DNA of 64,000 bases from VAZQ01 sp963807865 (GTDB lineage: Bacteria > Pseudomonadota > Alphaproteobacteria > Rhizobiales > Xanthobacteraceae), in NCBI GenBank assembly GCA_963807865.1, contig CAWEDK010000018.1, positions 124,001 through 188,000 of the forward strand. Reading direction: 5' to 3'. The notes beneath the pieces are model-generated. The model was not told the DNA's origin. It did not search any database and saw nothing but the letters and a program-made list of their open reading frames with translations. This document shows, in pieces, positions 9,678 to 19,460 of the stretch (its first letter is position 1; each line of letters starts with the position of its first letter). The translations under genes and the position numbers were made by a program.

Positions 9678-10557
9678 CTATCCCAGCAGCGACTTGATCT
9701 CGGCGCGGAAGGCGGGCGCGAGGTCGTCGCGGGCCAGCGCATAGGCGACGTTGGCGGCGAGGAAGCCGACCTTGGAGCCGCAGTCGAAGCTGCGGCCTTC
9801 GAACTTCAAGCCCGTAGAAGGGCTGCGTCTTGGCGAGCTCGATCATCGCGTCGGTGAGCTGGATTTCGCCGCCGGCGCCGCGCTTCTGCGTCGCCAGGAT
9901 GTCGAAGATCTCCGGCTGCAGGATATAGCGGCCGGTGATGATCAGGTTCGAGGGCGCTTCCTCGCGCTTGCGGCTTCTCGACCATCTCGGTGATCGCGAA
10001 CAGCTTGCCCTTGCGCTCGCCGACGCCGACCACGCCGTACATGTGGACGCGCTCCGGCGGCACTTCCTCGACCGCGATGATGTTGGCGTTGTCGCCGAGC
10101 TCGCGCGCGGCGTCGATCATCTGCGCCAGGCAGCCGCGCTCGTGCTGAACCAGCACGTCGGGCAGCAGCAGCGCGAACGGCTCGTGGCCGACCAGCTCGC
10201 GCGCGCACCACACCGCATGGCCAAGCCCGAGCGGCGCCTGCTGGCGCGTGAAGCTCGCGGTGCCGGGGCCGGGCAGGTCGCTGCGCCAGCGCCTCGAGAT
10301 CGGCGTCTTGCTTGCGCTCGCTCAGCGTTGCTTCGAGCTCGAACTGGCGGTCGAAATGGTCCTCGATCACCGCCTTGTTGCGGCCGGTGACGAAGATGAA
10401 ATGCTCGATGCCGGCCTCGCCGCGCCTCGTCGACCACATGCTGGATCAGCGGCCGGTCGACGACCGGCAGCATTTCCTTGGGCATGGCCTTGGTGGCCGG
10501 CAGGAAGCGGGTGCCGAGGCCGGCGACCGGGAAGACGGCTTTGCGGATGGGTTTCAT
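9678..10557 (-). CDS. galU: UTP-glucose-1-phosphate uridylyltransferase, four frame breaks
   Basis: Makes UDP-glucose from UTP and glucose-1-phosphate for polysaccharide and envelope synthesis. It starts MKPIRKAVFPVAGLGTRFLP, the nucleotide-binding signature, followed by ATKAMPKEMLPVVDRPLIQ. Further blocks are HFIFVTGRNKAVIEDHFD, ELGDNANIIAVEEVPPERVH and MIELAKTQPFYGLKFEGR, ending AEIKSLLG with TAG at 9678-9680. The blocks lie in four or five successive frames, each step consistent with one extra base (near 10430, 10275, 9970 and 9812). With those removed the protein is the usual ~290 residues. Confidence 0.88.
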
Positions 10558-10704
10558 GCGTGCGCCATTCATCCGACAACCGGTGTGAACCGCACAAGGA
10601 CCGAAGGCTGCTAAACCGCCTGTGCGACCAGCAGGTTTCACCGTCGCAGTTTAACGGTCCCGCAACCATATTTCGTCCCCATAGGGGGCTACCAGCGGGA
10701 CGGC

Positions 10705-12124
10705 GTGCCGCTTCATACGATGCGGCGGCTGGTGCGTACTCCGACAATTTCGGCGAGAGCGACATGGCTAGCGTCGTTCGCCATCCAGAGGCTTTGCGCC
10801 GCGGCGCTGATCGCGAGCGGCACGGCCGGACTGGCGCACGCCCAGGGCTTCGACATCCGGCGCTGTTCCCCGGCCCGAGCACCACCGGCACGGTCGCGCC
10901 GGCGCAGGCGCCTGCGTCGCCGAGCGCGCCGGAGTGGAGCGGTGAGCCCGGCGCGTCCGGCCATCCGGCGATGACAGCGGAGGCGATCCGCGCGGCCGCG
11001 GCGAATTTCCGCGGCTGCCTCGACGGCCTGTGGCCGCAGGCGGCGCGCCGCAGCGTGCCGCGCGCTGTCTTCGACGCGCACATCGCCGGTCTGACGCCCG
11101 ACCTGCGGATCATGGACCTGCTGGATTCGCAGCCCGAGTTCACCAAGTCGTTCTGGGACTATCTCGATATCCTGGTCAGCGAAGCGCGGATCGCCAACGG
11201 CCGCGCCATCCTGGCAAAGCACAGGCGCGACTTCGACGCGGTCGAGAAGGCCTACGGCGTCGATCGGCATTTCGTCGCTGCGATCTGGGGCGTGGAGTCC
11301 AACTACGGCACCGCAGATCGGCGACCGTTCGGTGATCCGCTCGACCGCGACGCTCGCCTGCGTCGGCCGCCGCCAGGATTATTTCCGCGAAGAGTTCCTG
11401 TCGGCGCTGGAAATCCTCGCCCGTGGCGACGTCACGGCCGATCATCTCAAGGGCTCGTGGGCCGGCGCCTTCGGCCCGACGCAATTCATGCCGACGTCGT
11501 TCAAGCGGTTTGCGGTCGACTTCGACCGGGATGGCCGCCGCAATGTCGTTGACTTCGATCCCGGACCTGATCGCCTCGACGGCCAACAATCTGAAGAAGG
11601 ATGGCTGGGTGCCGGGCCAGACCTGGGGCTATGAGGTGGTGGTGCCGAAGGGCTTCAACTTCCTGCTGGCCGACCGGTCGCGCATGATGACCATGCGGGA
11701 CTGGGAGAAGGCCGGCATCCGCCGCGCCGGCGACAAACCCTTCCCGAGGCTGGACGACCGCGCCTTCCTGCTGGTGCCAGCCGGCGCCCAGGGGCCGGGA
11801 TTCCTGATGCTGCAGAACTTTCGCGCGATCATGAAATACAACCCGGCCGAGGCCTACGCGATGGCGATCGGCCACCTCGCCGACCGGTTGCGGGGCGGCG
11901 GATCGTTCATTCAGCCGTGGCCCCGGCACGAGCGGGTGCTGAACCGTACCGAGCGCTATGAACTGCAACAGCTGCTGGCGCGCCGGGGCTTCAGAGTGGG
12001 CGAGCCGGACGGCCGCCTGGGCGGTCAAACCCGGACGGCGCTGCGCGATTTCCAGACCTCGATCGGCCATGTGCCGGATGGTTTCGCCTCGGCGGCAATG
12101 CTGGAACGGCTGCGGAACCGTTAG
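10705..12124 (+). CDS. Lytic murein transglycosylase B family with peptidoglycan-binding domain, frame breaks
   Basis: Cleaves peptidoglycan glycan strands, forming 1,6-anhydromuramic ends. A signal peptide lies near residues 15-45 (IQRLCAAALIASGTAGLAHAQ). The SLT_2 catalytic domain contains the Glu in IWGVESNYG, followed by GSWAGAFGPTQFMPTSF and DLIASTANNLKKDGWVPGQ. The C-terminus is a PG_binding_1 domain (LQQLLARRGFRVGEPDG...TRTALRDFQ). The N-terminal part changes frame near 10860-10900, and single-base insertions are inferred near 11330 and 11570. GTG 10705 or ATG 10720 may start translation. Divergent from galU. Confidence 0.85.
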
Positions 12125-12134
12125 GCAACCTGCT

Positions 12135-12205
12135 AGTGTCCCGATTCCGAAGTTCGCATCATTGTCCGGCGCCCACATTTGCGAACTTCGGAATCGAAGG
12201 ACACT
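12135..12205. repeat. Palindromic repeat element, copy A
   Basis: The left arm AGTGTCCCGATTCCGAAGTT (from 12135, continuing to CGCA) pairs with the right arm AACTTCGGAATCGAAGGACACT (ending 12205). Arms are about 24 bp with a ~20-bp loop. It lies just after the transglycosylase stop. A half copy recurs at 35424. Confidence 0.8.
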
Positions 12206-12221
12206 GGCAACTCCTTGATCT

Positions 12222-12296
12222 AGTGTGGCTTTGGTTCAGAAGTCCGCATTTCGGAACTCGCTGCAAGAATGATGCGGACTTCTGAACCGCCACGCT
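12222..12296. repeat. Palindromic repeat element, copy B
   Basis: The left arm (12222-12247, containing GGTTCAGAAGTCCGCAT) pairs with the right arm (12272-12296, ATGCGGACTTCTGAACC and on to CACGCT). It follows copy A by 16 bp and has the same size and plan but a different arm sequence. The rest of the 12125-12409 gap holds no gene. Confidence 0.8.
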
Positions 12297-12409
12297 GCCC
12301 TGGGAACCACCCGCAGACCTTCAAGTTGACATTTTTGCCGCGTTATCGTTACGCGATGGCGGAGAATGGCTCCTTTCCGGGGCCAAATCGTCGTTGATGA
12401 GATCGGCGG

Positions 12410-13975
12410 ATGGGATCGGGACGCAAGTCATCCTCGATTGTGCTTGTGGCCGGCTTGGGCGCAACCGCTCTGGTTGCAGCAAGTCTTGTCCTGCCGTTGC
12501 CCGCCAAGGCGCAGTTCTGGGGCGACTCCTGGGGCGGCCGTCAACAGCGCCAGCAGCCCTACGGCGGATGGGGCTGGGGCGACCGCGGCGGATGGGACAA
12601 CCGCCAGTACCGCGATCGGGAATATCGCGACACGCCGGTCGATTTTTCTCGCGCTCCCGCCGCAACGCCGAAGAAGGAAGCGACCACCCAAATCGTGGTG
12701 CTGGGCGATGCGATGGCGGACTGGCTCGCCTACGGGCTGGAGGATGCCTATACGGAAAAGCCCGACATCGGCATCGTACGCAAGCATCGCACCGATTCCG
12801 GCCTGATCCGCTACGACCAGCGCCGCGAGAACGTCGACTGGGCGCAGACCGCGCGTGAAATCATCGCGGCCGACAAGCCGCAAATCATCGTCATGATGGT
12901 CGGCAATAACGACCGTCAGGCGATCCGTGAAAAGGCGCCCGTCGTCGCGCGCCCGGCGCCTGGCACCGCCAAGCCGGCCGCTCCGCAGGCCGTTCCGCAG
13001 ACCATGACGCCCGATACCAAGCCGCCGCTGGATGCCGAATTGCAGCGTCCTGCGACGCCCGAGGCTCCGGTGCCAACCACCGAGCAGGGCAGGGTCGCGG
13101 CCTACGGCCCCTGGGAGTTCCACACCGAGAAATGGGAAGCCGCCTACATCAAGCGCGTCGACGCCGCGATGGCGGCGCTGAAGAATTCCGGCGTGCCGGT
13201 GCTCTGGGTCGGCTTGCCTTCGCGGAGCGTCGCCAAGGCGTCGAACGATTCGTCCTACCTCAACGAAATCTACCGCAGCCGGGCTGAAAAAGCCGGGATC
13301 ACGTATGTCGACATCTGGGACGGGTTCGTCGACGAGCAGGGGCGATTTTCCGCGCAGGGCCCCGACTACGAAGGTCAGACCCGGCGCCTGCGAACCGGCG
13401 ACGGCGTGTATTTCACGAAATTCGGCGCCCGCAAGCTTGCGCATTACGTCGAGCGCGAGATTGAGCGCTATATCGCCAACCGGGCTGTCCCGGTGGCTCT
13501 GCCGGTCCCGGTCGATCCCGGACTCAAGGGGCCCGGTGCGGTGACGACCACCAAGCCAAGCGGCACGCCGCAGCGGCCGTCCGCCGGACCTGTCTTGCCG
13601 CTTACCGGTCAGCCAGCGGCGAGCGAGGAATTGCTCGGCGGCGGCCGCGCGCCGGCTCGCGCACCTGCGGTCGATCCGGTCGCAACCCGGGTGATCACCA
13701 ACGGCGAAACGATCTCAGGTCCGGTCGGTCGTGCCGACGATTTCTCTTGGCCTCGCGGGACGGCTGCCGACGAACCGGCCGCCGTCACGCCGGCCGCGAT
13801 GACGGCCGGGCAGAAGCCTCCGCAGGTGGCGGTGACCAGCGAGGCGCAGCAGAAGTCCGAGGCGCAGCAGAGAGCTGCCGCCGAGGCCCAGCGGCGGGCG
13901 CGCCAGGCGCGCGATTCCACGCCTTCGTTCTTCAACAATCCGAGCCAATTGTTCCGTGGCTTCGGCCGCTGGTAG
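12410..13975 (+). CDS. Secreted DUF459 SGNH/GDSL-type hydrolase
   Basis: 521 residues. A signal peptide (VLVAGLGATALVAASLVLPLPAKAQ) is followed by a Gly/Gln/Trp/Arg-rich low-complexity stretch (residues ~36-75). The DUF459 SGNH domain runs from about 95: the modified nucleophile block VVLGDAMADWLAYGL, then IIVMMVGNNDRQAIR (Asn block) and YFTKFGARKLAHYVERE, which carries the C-terminal catalytic region. The canonical GDS nucleophile reads GDA here, so Ser is not at the usual position and activity is unproven. A long Pro/Ala-rich tail ends in Gln/Ala repeats. Length and frame are intact. The substrate is unknown; relatives sit with periplasmic polysaccharide genes. Confidence 0.8.
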   Translation: MGSGRKSSSIVLVAGLGATALVAASLVLPLPAKAQFWGDSWGGRQQRQQPYGGWGWGDRGGWDNRQYRDREYRDTPVDFSRAPAATPKKEATTQIVVLGDAMADWLAYGLEDAYTEKPDIGIVRKHRTDSGLIRYDQRRENVDWAQTAREIIAADKPQIIVMMVGNNDRQAIREKAPVVARPAPGTAKPAAPQAVPQTMTPDTKPPLDAELQRPATPEAPVPTTEQGRVAAYGPWEFHTEKWEAAYIKRVDAAMAALKNSGVPVLWVGLPSRSVAKASNDSSYLNEIYRSRAEKAGITYVDIWDGFVDEQGRFSAQGPDYEGQTRRLRTGDGVYFTKFGARKLAHYVEREIERYIANRAVPVALPVPVDPGLKGPGAVTTTKPSGTPQRPSAGPVLPLTGQPAASEELLGGGRAPARAPAVDPVATRVITNGETISGPVGRADDFSWPRGTAADEPAAVTPAAMTAGQKPPQVAVTSEAQQKSEAQQRAAAEAQRRARQARDSTPSFFNNPSQLFRGFGRW

Positions 13976-14266
13976 TCGTTCGGCGCAGGGCGTGGACGGT
14001 CTCTCCGGTGGCTGGTGCTGAGGCGCTGCTCGCTAACGGAGTGGATTTGACATTCGCTGCTCACCTAGCCGCAGACTTGCTGAAGCGGGATGCGAATGTT
14101 GGAATTGGACCACTAGGCGCAGCGTCCAATTGCTGACTTGACCTCGGCGCGTGCCCAATTTTGTATGGAGGCCGACCGTCGGCCAACGGCGGCACGGGCT
14201 CTGTTGCGGCCAGTTCGGCGCGAACCAGGGCCCTCGGCGAACAGCCGGTGACCGGAGGGATGCCCT
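13976..14266. other. Intergenic gap without recognisable gene
   Basis: About 290 bp between the DUF459 gene and the acyl-CoA ligase. The block 14085-14160 has GGACCACTAG and CCAATTG half-palindromes that may be a decayed repeat. I see no coding potential or terminator. Confidence 0.4.
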
Positions 14267-16244
14267 GTGGCGAACGGCGCGAGCGCGCAGCCGGATACGT
14301 TTCCCAAGCTGCTGATCCGCAACGCCGCGCGCTTCGCCGATCGGCCGGCGTACCGGCACAAGGATCTCGGCATCTGGCAGGTATGGACTTGGGCGCAGGT
14401 GCTTTCCGAGGTGCGCGCATATGCGGTCGGGTTGTCCCGTCTCGGCCTCAAGCGCGGCGACACCATCGCGATCGTTGGTTCGAACCGGCCCAGGCTCTAC
14501 TGGTCGGTCACGGCCGCTCAGGCGCTCGGCGCCATTCCGGTGCCGGTTTACGCCGACGCGGTCGCCGAGGAACTGGCCTACGTGCTGGCGCACGCCGACG
14601 TGCAGTTCGCTGCGGTCGAGGACCAGGAGCAGATCGACAAGATTCTGGCCGTCTCCGAACGGGTGCCGAAGCTCGAACGGCTGATCTATGACGAACCGCG
14701 CGGGTTGCGCGACTACGATCATGCGCGGCTGCATGCCATTGAGGACGTCATCAAGGACGGCCGGACGGCGCTCGCCAACGACGCGGCGCTCGGAACATGG
14801 CTCGATGGCGAGATCGCTTCGGGCAAGGGGTCCGACCCGTCGATCATTCTCTACACGTCGGGCACGACCGGGCAATCGAAGGGCGTCGTGCTCTCCGGGA
14901 TCGGCTGTATCAATGCGGCATCCGACACTGTCGCATTCGACAAGCTGACCGAGCAGGATGAGGCGCTCGCCTATCTGCCGCTGGCCTGGGTCGGCGACCA
15001 TTACCTGAACTACGCGCAGGCGCTGGTCGCGGCCTTCTGTCTTGCCTGTCCGGAAAGCGGCGAAACCGTAACAGCCGACATGAAGGAGATCGGGCCGACG
15101 TTCTACTTCGCCCCGCCGCGTGTATTCGAGCAGATGCTGACGCGCGTGATGATCCGGATGGAGGATGCCGGCGCGCTGAAGCGGCGGATGTTTCATTATT
15201 TCCTGGCGGTCGCGCGCCGCCACGGCGAGAAGATTCTCAACGGCGAGCCGGTGCCGATGTCCGGCCGGCTCGCCTATCAGCTCGGTGAGTTTCTGGTCTT
15301 CGGACCGCTCAAGAATGTTCTGGGGCTCGCGCGCGTGCGCACCGCCTATACGGCCGGCGAGGCTATCGGGCCCGACCTGTTCTCGTTCTTTCGTTCGATC
15401 GGCCTGAACCTGAAGCAGCTCTACGGCCAGACCGAAGCGTTCCTCTATCTCACCGCACAGCCCGACGGGCAGATCTTCTCCGATACGGTCGGACCGGTGA
15501 TGCCAAACGTGCAATTGCGCATCGCAGAGAATGGCGAGGTGCTGTTCAAATCGCCGGGCATGTTCGTCGGCTATTTCAAGGACGACGCCAGGACCGCCGA
15601 GGTCACCGCCGAGGACGGATTCATCAAGACCGGCGACGCCGGCTTCTTCGATCCCCGGACCGGACATCTGCGCATCATCGACCGCGCCAAAGACGTTGGC
15701 CGGCTCAGGGATGGCACGCTGATTGCGCCGAAATACATCGAGAACAAGCTCAAGTTCTATCCGAACATCCGCGAGGCTGTGGTGTTCGGCGACCAGCGTG
15801 ATTTCGTCATGCGTCATGCTCAACATCGATCTGACCGCGGTCGGCAATTGGGCGGAGCGTAACAACATCGTCTACGGCTCGTACCAGGAGTTGGCGGCGC
15901 ACCCGCGTGTCTATGAGTTGCTGGCGCAACACGTCGCGGCCGTCAACCGCTCGCTGGTCGACGAGAAGGCAATGGCGGCGGCGCAGATCAGGCGCTTCCT
16001 GATCCTGCACAAAGAACTCGACGCGGATGACGGTGAAGTCACTCGCACGCAGAAGGTCCGCCGCAGCTTCGTGGCCGAACGCTATGCGCCGCTGATCCGG
16101 GCCTTCTATGACGAGTCGACCGAGGCCGACATCTCGACCGAGGTGACGTTCGAGGACGGCCGCAAGGGCGTGCTGTCGGCGCGCGTGAAGATTCGCGATG
16201 CCGAGGTCGTTCCCGCCGCGCCGCCCCTGGAGAAGGCCGCATGA
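14267..16244 (+). CDS. AMP-dependent acyl-CoA ligase (long-chain fatty acid type), one frame break
   Basis: Activates a carboxylic acid to its CoA thioester through an acyl-adenylate. AMP-binding motifs are ILYTSGTTGQSKGVVLS, the LKQLYGQTEAF adenine motif and FIKTGDAGFFD. The GTG start at 14267 has GGAGG nine bases upstream. At 15809 one extra A shifts the frame; without it the protein reads ...RDFVCVMLNIDLTAVGNW and continues to LEKAA, about 658 residues, normal for this long variant with a C-terminal insertion. A LivG-type ATPase and a Bug receptor follow on the same strand, so the natural substrate may be an imported aromatic or branched acid. Confidence 0.85.
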
Positions 16245-16278
16245 AGCGGCGACAGAATGAGTCCCAGCGGTGGTGCGC

Positions 16279-16376
16279 TCCCTCTCCCCAAGGGGGAGAG
16301 GGATGGGGTGAGGGGGTTACTGCACTCTCGGCTGACCGTAATCCCTCACCCCACCCCTCTCCCAAAGGGAGAGGGA
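16279..16376. repeat. Paired inverted REP-like element (CCCTCTCCCC...GGGTGAGGGG family)
   Basis: The left unit CCCTCTCCCCAAGGGGGAGAGGG then ATGGGGTGAGGGGG (16280-16316) is mirrored by the right unit CCCTCACCCCACCCCTCTCC... (16343-16376). Each unit is itself a hairpin, and the two units form a larger hairpin. Other copies are at 49622 and, in a divergent form, 53373. Here it separates the ligase from the ABC ATPase gene. Confidence 0.85.
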
Positions 16377-16401
16377 GCAGACCGCCGCCGTTGCCCGCGT
16401 C

Positions 16402-17232
16402 GTGGCCGAGTCTCAGGCGCGGAGTCCTGGCGTGAGGGCGCCGGCCGAGACCGCCGCCGGCGAGACGCTGCTTTCGGTGGAGAACGTCTCGCTCACGTTC
16501 GGCGGCGTCAAAGCGGTCAGCGGCGTTTCGTTCGACATCCGCAAGAGCGAGATTCGCGCCATCATCGGGCCGAACGGCGCCGGCAAGACGTCGATGCTCA
16601 ACGTCATCAACGGCTTCTATCACCCGCAGGAAGGCCGCATCACCTTCAAGGGCAGAGCGCGCCGAAGAATGCGTCCCTACGACGCGGCGCGTGGCGGCAT
16701 TGCACGCACATTCCAGAACGTGGCGCTGTTCAAGGGCATGACGGCGCTGGACAACATCATGACCGGCCGCACGCTCAAGATGCGGCGCGGCCTGTTCTGG
16801 CAGTTGGTGCGGATCGGGCCGGCGCTCCGGGAGGAGGCGGAGCACCGCCATCGGGTGGAAGAGATCATCGACTTTTTGAAGATTCAGCACATTCGCAAGG
16901 TCCAGGTTGGTCAACTCCCCTACGGGTTGCAGAAACGGGTCGAGCTTGCGCGTGCGCTGGCCATGGAGCCGGACCTCCTGCTGCTCGACGAGCCAATGGC
17001 CGGCATGAACGTCGAGGAAAAGGAGGATATGTGCCGCTACATCCTCGACCTCAACGCGTATTACGGCACCACCATCGCGCTGATCGAGCACGACATGGGC
17101 GTCGTGATGGATTTGTCGGATCGCGTGGTGGTGCTCGATCATGGCGTCAAGATTGCCGACGGTACGCCGGGCGATGTGCAGACCAATCGGGCGGTGATCG
17201 ATGCCTATCTGGGCGTCGGTCACGATAATTGA
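16402..17232 (+). CDS. Branched-chain amino acid-type ABC transporter ATPase (LivG family)
   Basis: 276 residues, a cytoplasmic ATPase. Walker A is GPNGAGKT (residues ~54-61). The signature is the LivG-type QLPYGLQKRVELARAL, Walker B is LLLLDEPMAGMN, and the switch His is in ALIEHDMG. The last residues AVIDAYLGVGHDN match the C-terminal region of the LivG family. Neither permeases (LivH/M) nor a Liv-type binding protein are adjacent; instead a Bug receptor follows. The GTG at 16402 was taken as start, but GTG 16432 is also possible because the palindromic repeat ends just upstream. Confidence 0.85.
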   Translation: MAESQARSPGVRAPAETAAGETLLSVENVSLTFGGVKAVSGVSFDIRKSEIRAIIGPNGAGKTSMLNVINGFYHPQEGRITFKGRARRRMRPYDAARGGIARTFQNVALFKGMTALDNIMTGRTLKMRRGLFWQLVRIGPALREEAEHRHRVEEIIDFLKIQHIRKVQVGQLPYGLQKRVELARALAMEPDLLLLDEPMAGMNVEEKEDMCRYILDLNAYYGTTIALIEHDMGVVMDLSDRVVVLDHGVKIADGTPGDVQTNRAVIDAYLGVGHDN

Positions 17233-17268
17233 TGCCATCGGTGAATTGCAGTGAAGACAGGAGTTCGT

Positions 17269-18246
17269 ATGACGTTTCGCTTGATCAAGGCCGCGCTGGC
17301 GGTCGGCGCGCTCGTTACGCTTTGCGCGTCCGAAGCGGGCGCGCAAAGCTATCCCAGCCGTTCGATTCGCCTGATCGCGCCGTTTCCCGCCGGCGGGCTT
17401 GCCGACGTGCTGGCGCGCCTGGTGGGGGACGAGATGTCGAAGGCGCTCGGCCAGCCGGTGATCGTCGAGAACCGCGCCGGCGCCGGCGGCAATACCGGCG
17501 CCGACGCGGTCGCGAAGGCGGATGCCGACGGTTACACGTTGCTGATGTCGTCGGCCGGCATTCTCACGGCCAACCAGTTCCTCTACGCCAAGATGCCGTT
17601 CGATCCGGAGACCGCGTTCGCGCCCATCTCGATCGTCGCCGACATGTCCATGCTGGTGGTGGTCAATCCTCAGGTCGATGCGAAGACGCTGGCCGAATTC
17701 GTCACGCTTGCGAAATCCAGGCCCGACAAGATCAACTTCGGCTCGCCCGGCGTCGGCACCACCGGCCACCTCGGACTCGCGCTGTTCATGCACGCGGCGG
17801 GCATCAAGCTGACGCATGTGCCTTATCGGGGAGCAGCGCCGGCACTCAACGATCTGCTCGCTGGTCAGATCGACGGCGTCGTCGACAATCCTCCGACCGT
17901 GTTGCCGCACATCAAGGCCGGAAAGCTGCGGCCGCTCGCGGTCGCCGCTAGGCAGCGGCTTGAACTCGTTCCCGACGTGCCGACGGCCGCAGAAGCCGGC
18001 GTGAAAAATTTCGAGGCGTCCTCCTGGTTCGGCATCATGGCGCCGGCCGGCACGCCGCCGGATGTCATCGAACGGCTTCACCGCGAGATCGTCGCGGCGC
18101 TGCGCAAGCCTGTCATCGCCGATCGCATTGCGAGTTCCGGCGCAAGGGCGGTCGGCAACAGCCCGGCGGAGTTCGCCGCGCAGGTGCGGGCGGAGCGCGC
18201 GATGTGGGGCGAGATCATCAAGGCGGCGAATATCACGCCGCAGTAG
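17269..18246 (+). CDS. Bug/TctC-type tripartite tricarboxylate transporter receptor
   Basis: A periplasmic solute receptor of the Bug family, 325 residues. The signal peptide ends ...CASEAGAQ, then SYPSRSIRLIAPFPAGG, the hallmark first strand with the PFPAGG loop. ENRAGAGGNTGADAVAKA, FGSPGVGTTGHL and THVPYRGAAPALNDL follow, ending GEIIKAANITPQ. Ligands are typically carboxylates. ATG 17269 has an ACAGGA ribosome site; an in-frame GTG lies 18 bp upstream. No TctA/TctB permease is nearby, as is usual for orphan Bug genes. It is probably co-transcribed with the ligase and ATPase. Confidence 0.9.
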   Translation: MTFRLIKAALAVGALVTLCASEAGAQSYPSRSIRLIAPFPAGGLADVLARLVGDEMSKALGQPVIVENRAGAGGNTGADAVAKADADGYTLLMSSAGILTANQFLYAKMPFDPETAFAPISIVADMSMLVVVNPQVDAKTLAEFVTLAKSRPDKINFGSPGVGTTGHLGLALFMHAAGIKLTHVPYRGAAPALNDLLAGQIDGVVDNPPTVLPHIKAGKLRPLAVAARQRLELVPDVPTAAEAGVKNFEASSWFGIMAPAGTPPDVIERLHREIVAALRKPVIADRIASSGARAVGNSPAEFAAQVRAERAMWGEIIKAANITPQ

Positions 18247-18276
18247 GCGCGCCGGGTCCCGAACGCTGCCCGAAAA

Positions 18277-18553
18277 CTATGCGCCGGGTTCGCCCGGCGC
18301 ATTCGCGTGGATCGCGAGCGCGTGAACGCCGCCGGCTAGCTCACCCGAAAGCGTGTTCGTTGACCATGCGGTGCCGCTCGAGCCGGCTCTTCCCCCGGAA
18401 CAATTCCGACACGATATGAACGCGAAAGTGGGTCTCGCCCCCCGGTCGATGTCCGGCATGCCCGGCGTGCAGGTGCGACTCGTCGAGGACCTCGAGCCGC
18501 TGGGGGGCGAAGGCCGCTGTCAACTTTCCGGTGATGAGATCGCGCATCGCCAT
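18277..18553 (-). CDS. bolA: BolA family protein, one frame break
   Basis: A small BolA-like protein, a partner of monothiol glutaredoxins in Fe-S/redox regulation. The conserved core is HLHAGHAGHRPGGETHFRV with the family His/Cys-site region, then MVNE. One extra base at 18355 shifts the frame; without it the sequence continues ETLSGELAGGVHALAIHANA, the expected BolA C-terminus. Length is about 91 residues. Divergent from the J-domain gene, a common alphaproteobacterial arrangement next to cobS. Confidence 0.85.
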
Positions 18554-18677
18554 CGGGTCCGCATAGCGGCTGGCGCGGGCCGCCGTCAACGCTCATGGTA
18601 GCGGGCGCCCGAAATCCGATCATTCGCCAATGTCAAGACTTGAAGGCGTCACCGCCGCGCGCGCATATTGTAGGGTC

Positions 18678-19280
18678 ATGAAAAACAATTCACCCCTGTT
18701 CGACCGGATCAAGGTCAAGCCCAGCAAGGACCGGCGCATCCGCACCGATGCGCCCGTCTGCGAGTGGCCGGGCTGCGATGGGGCGGCGAACCATCGCGCC
18801 CCGAAGGGGCGGATGCGCGAGAACGAGTACTGGCGGTTCTGCCTGGCGCATGTGCGCGAATACAACCATTCGTACAATTTCTTCGCCGGCATGAGCACCG
18901 ACGACATCGCCAAGTACCAGCGCGATGCCACCACCGGCCACCGCCCGACCTGGAAGATGGGCATGAACGGCGGCGGCAAGGACGCGGCCGGCGCCCACGA
19001 TCCGCTCGGCCTCCAGCGCGAATTCGGCGCCGCAGCCGGCCGGGCGCGGGGGCCGGAGCGGGCGAAGACCGACAGCCCCATGGTCGGCAACGCCGCCCGC
19101 AAGGCCTTCGATGCGCTGGGATTGGAGGCCGACGCCACGACGGTCGAAATCAAGACTCGCTTCAAGTCGCTGGTGAAGCGTCACCATCCCGACGCCAACG
19201 GCGGCGACCGCTCCACCGAGGATCGCCTGCGGGAAATCATCCAAGCCTATAACTATTTGAAATCAATAGGTTTCCGCTAG
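18678..19280 (+). CDS. J-domain (DnaJ-like) co-chaperone protein
   Basis: 200 residues. The N-terminal half has CEWPGCDGAANHRAP, a CxxxxC pattern with a following His that could bind a metal, then a Tyr-rich stretch (WRFCLAHVREYNHSYNFF). The C-terminal ~60 residues are a J domain with the HPD tripeptide (VKRHHPDANGGD), ending AYNYLKSIGFR. Unlike DnaJ, the J domain is C-terminal. It lies between bolA and cobS; the link to cobaltochelatase is positional only. Confidence 0.88.
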   Translation: MKNNSPLFDRIKVKPSKDRRIRTDAPVCEWPGCDGAANHRAPKGRMRENEYWRFCLAHVREYNHSYNFFAGMSTDDIAKYQRDATTGHRPTWKMGMNGGGKDAAGAHDPLGLQREFGAAAGRARGPERAKTDSPMVGNAARKAFDALGLEADATTVEIKTRFKSLVKRHHPDANGGDRSTEDRLREIIQAYNYLKSIGFR

Positions 19281-19460
19281 GCAGGGGACCGGGCAGGAGT
19301 TGCGCGCCCGGCGCACGAAGGCTATCTGAAAGCGCAAGCCTGTTGGCCGTCCCGGCGGCTTTCGCTGGCCGCGGGCGATCTGCTAAGTTTGTTTTCGTAT
19401 CCGCACCATTTGTAACCGACCGATACGGGTCTCGGTCGCGGCCGAGACCACGGAGGATCA

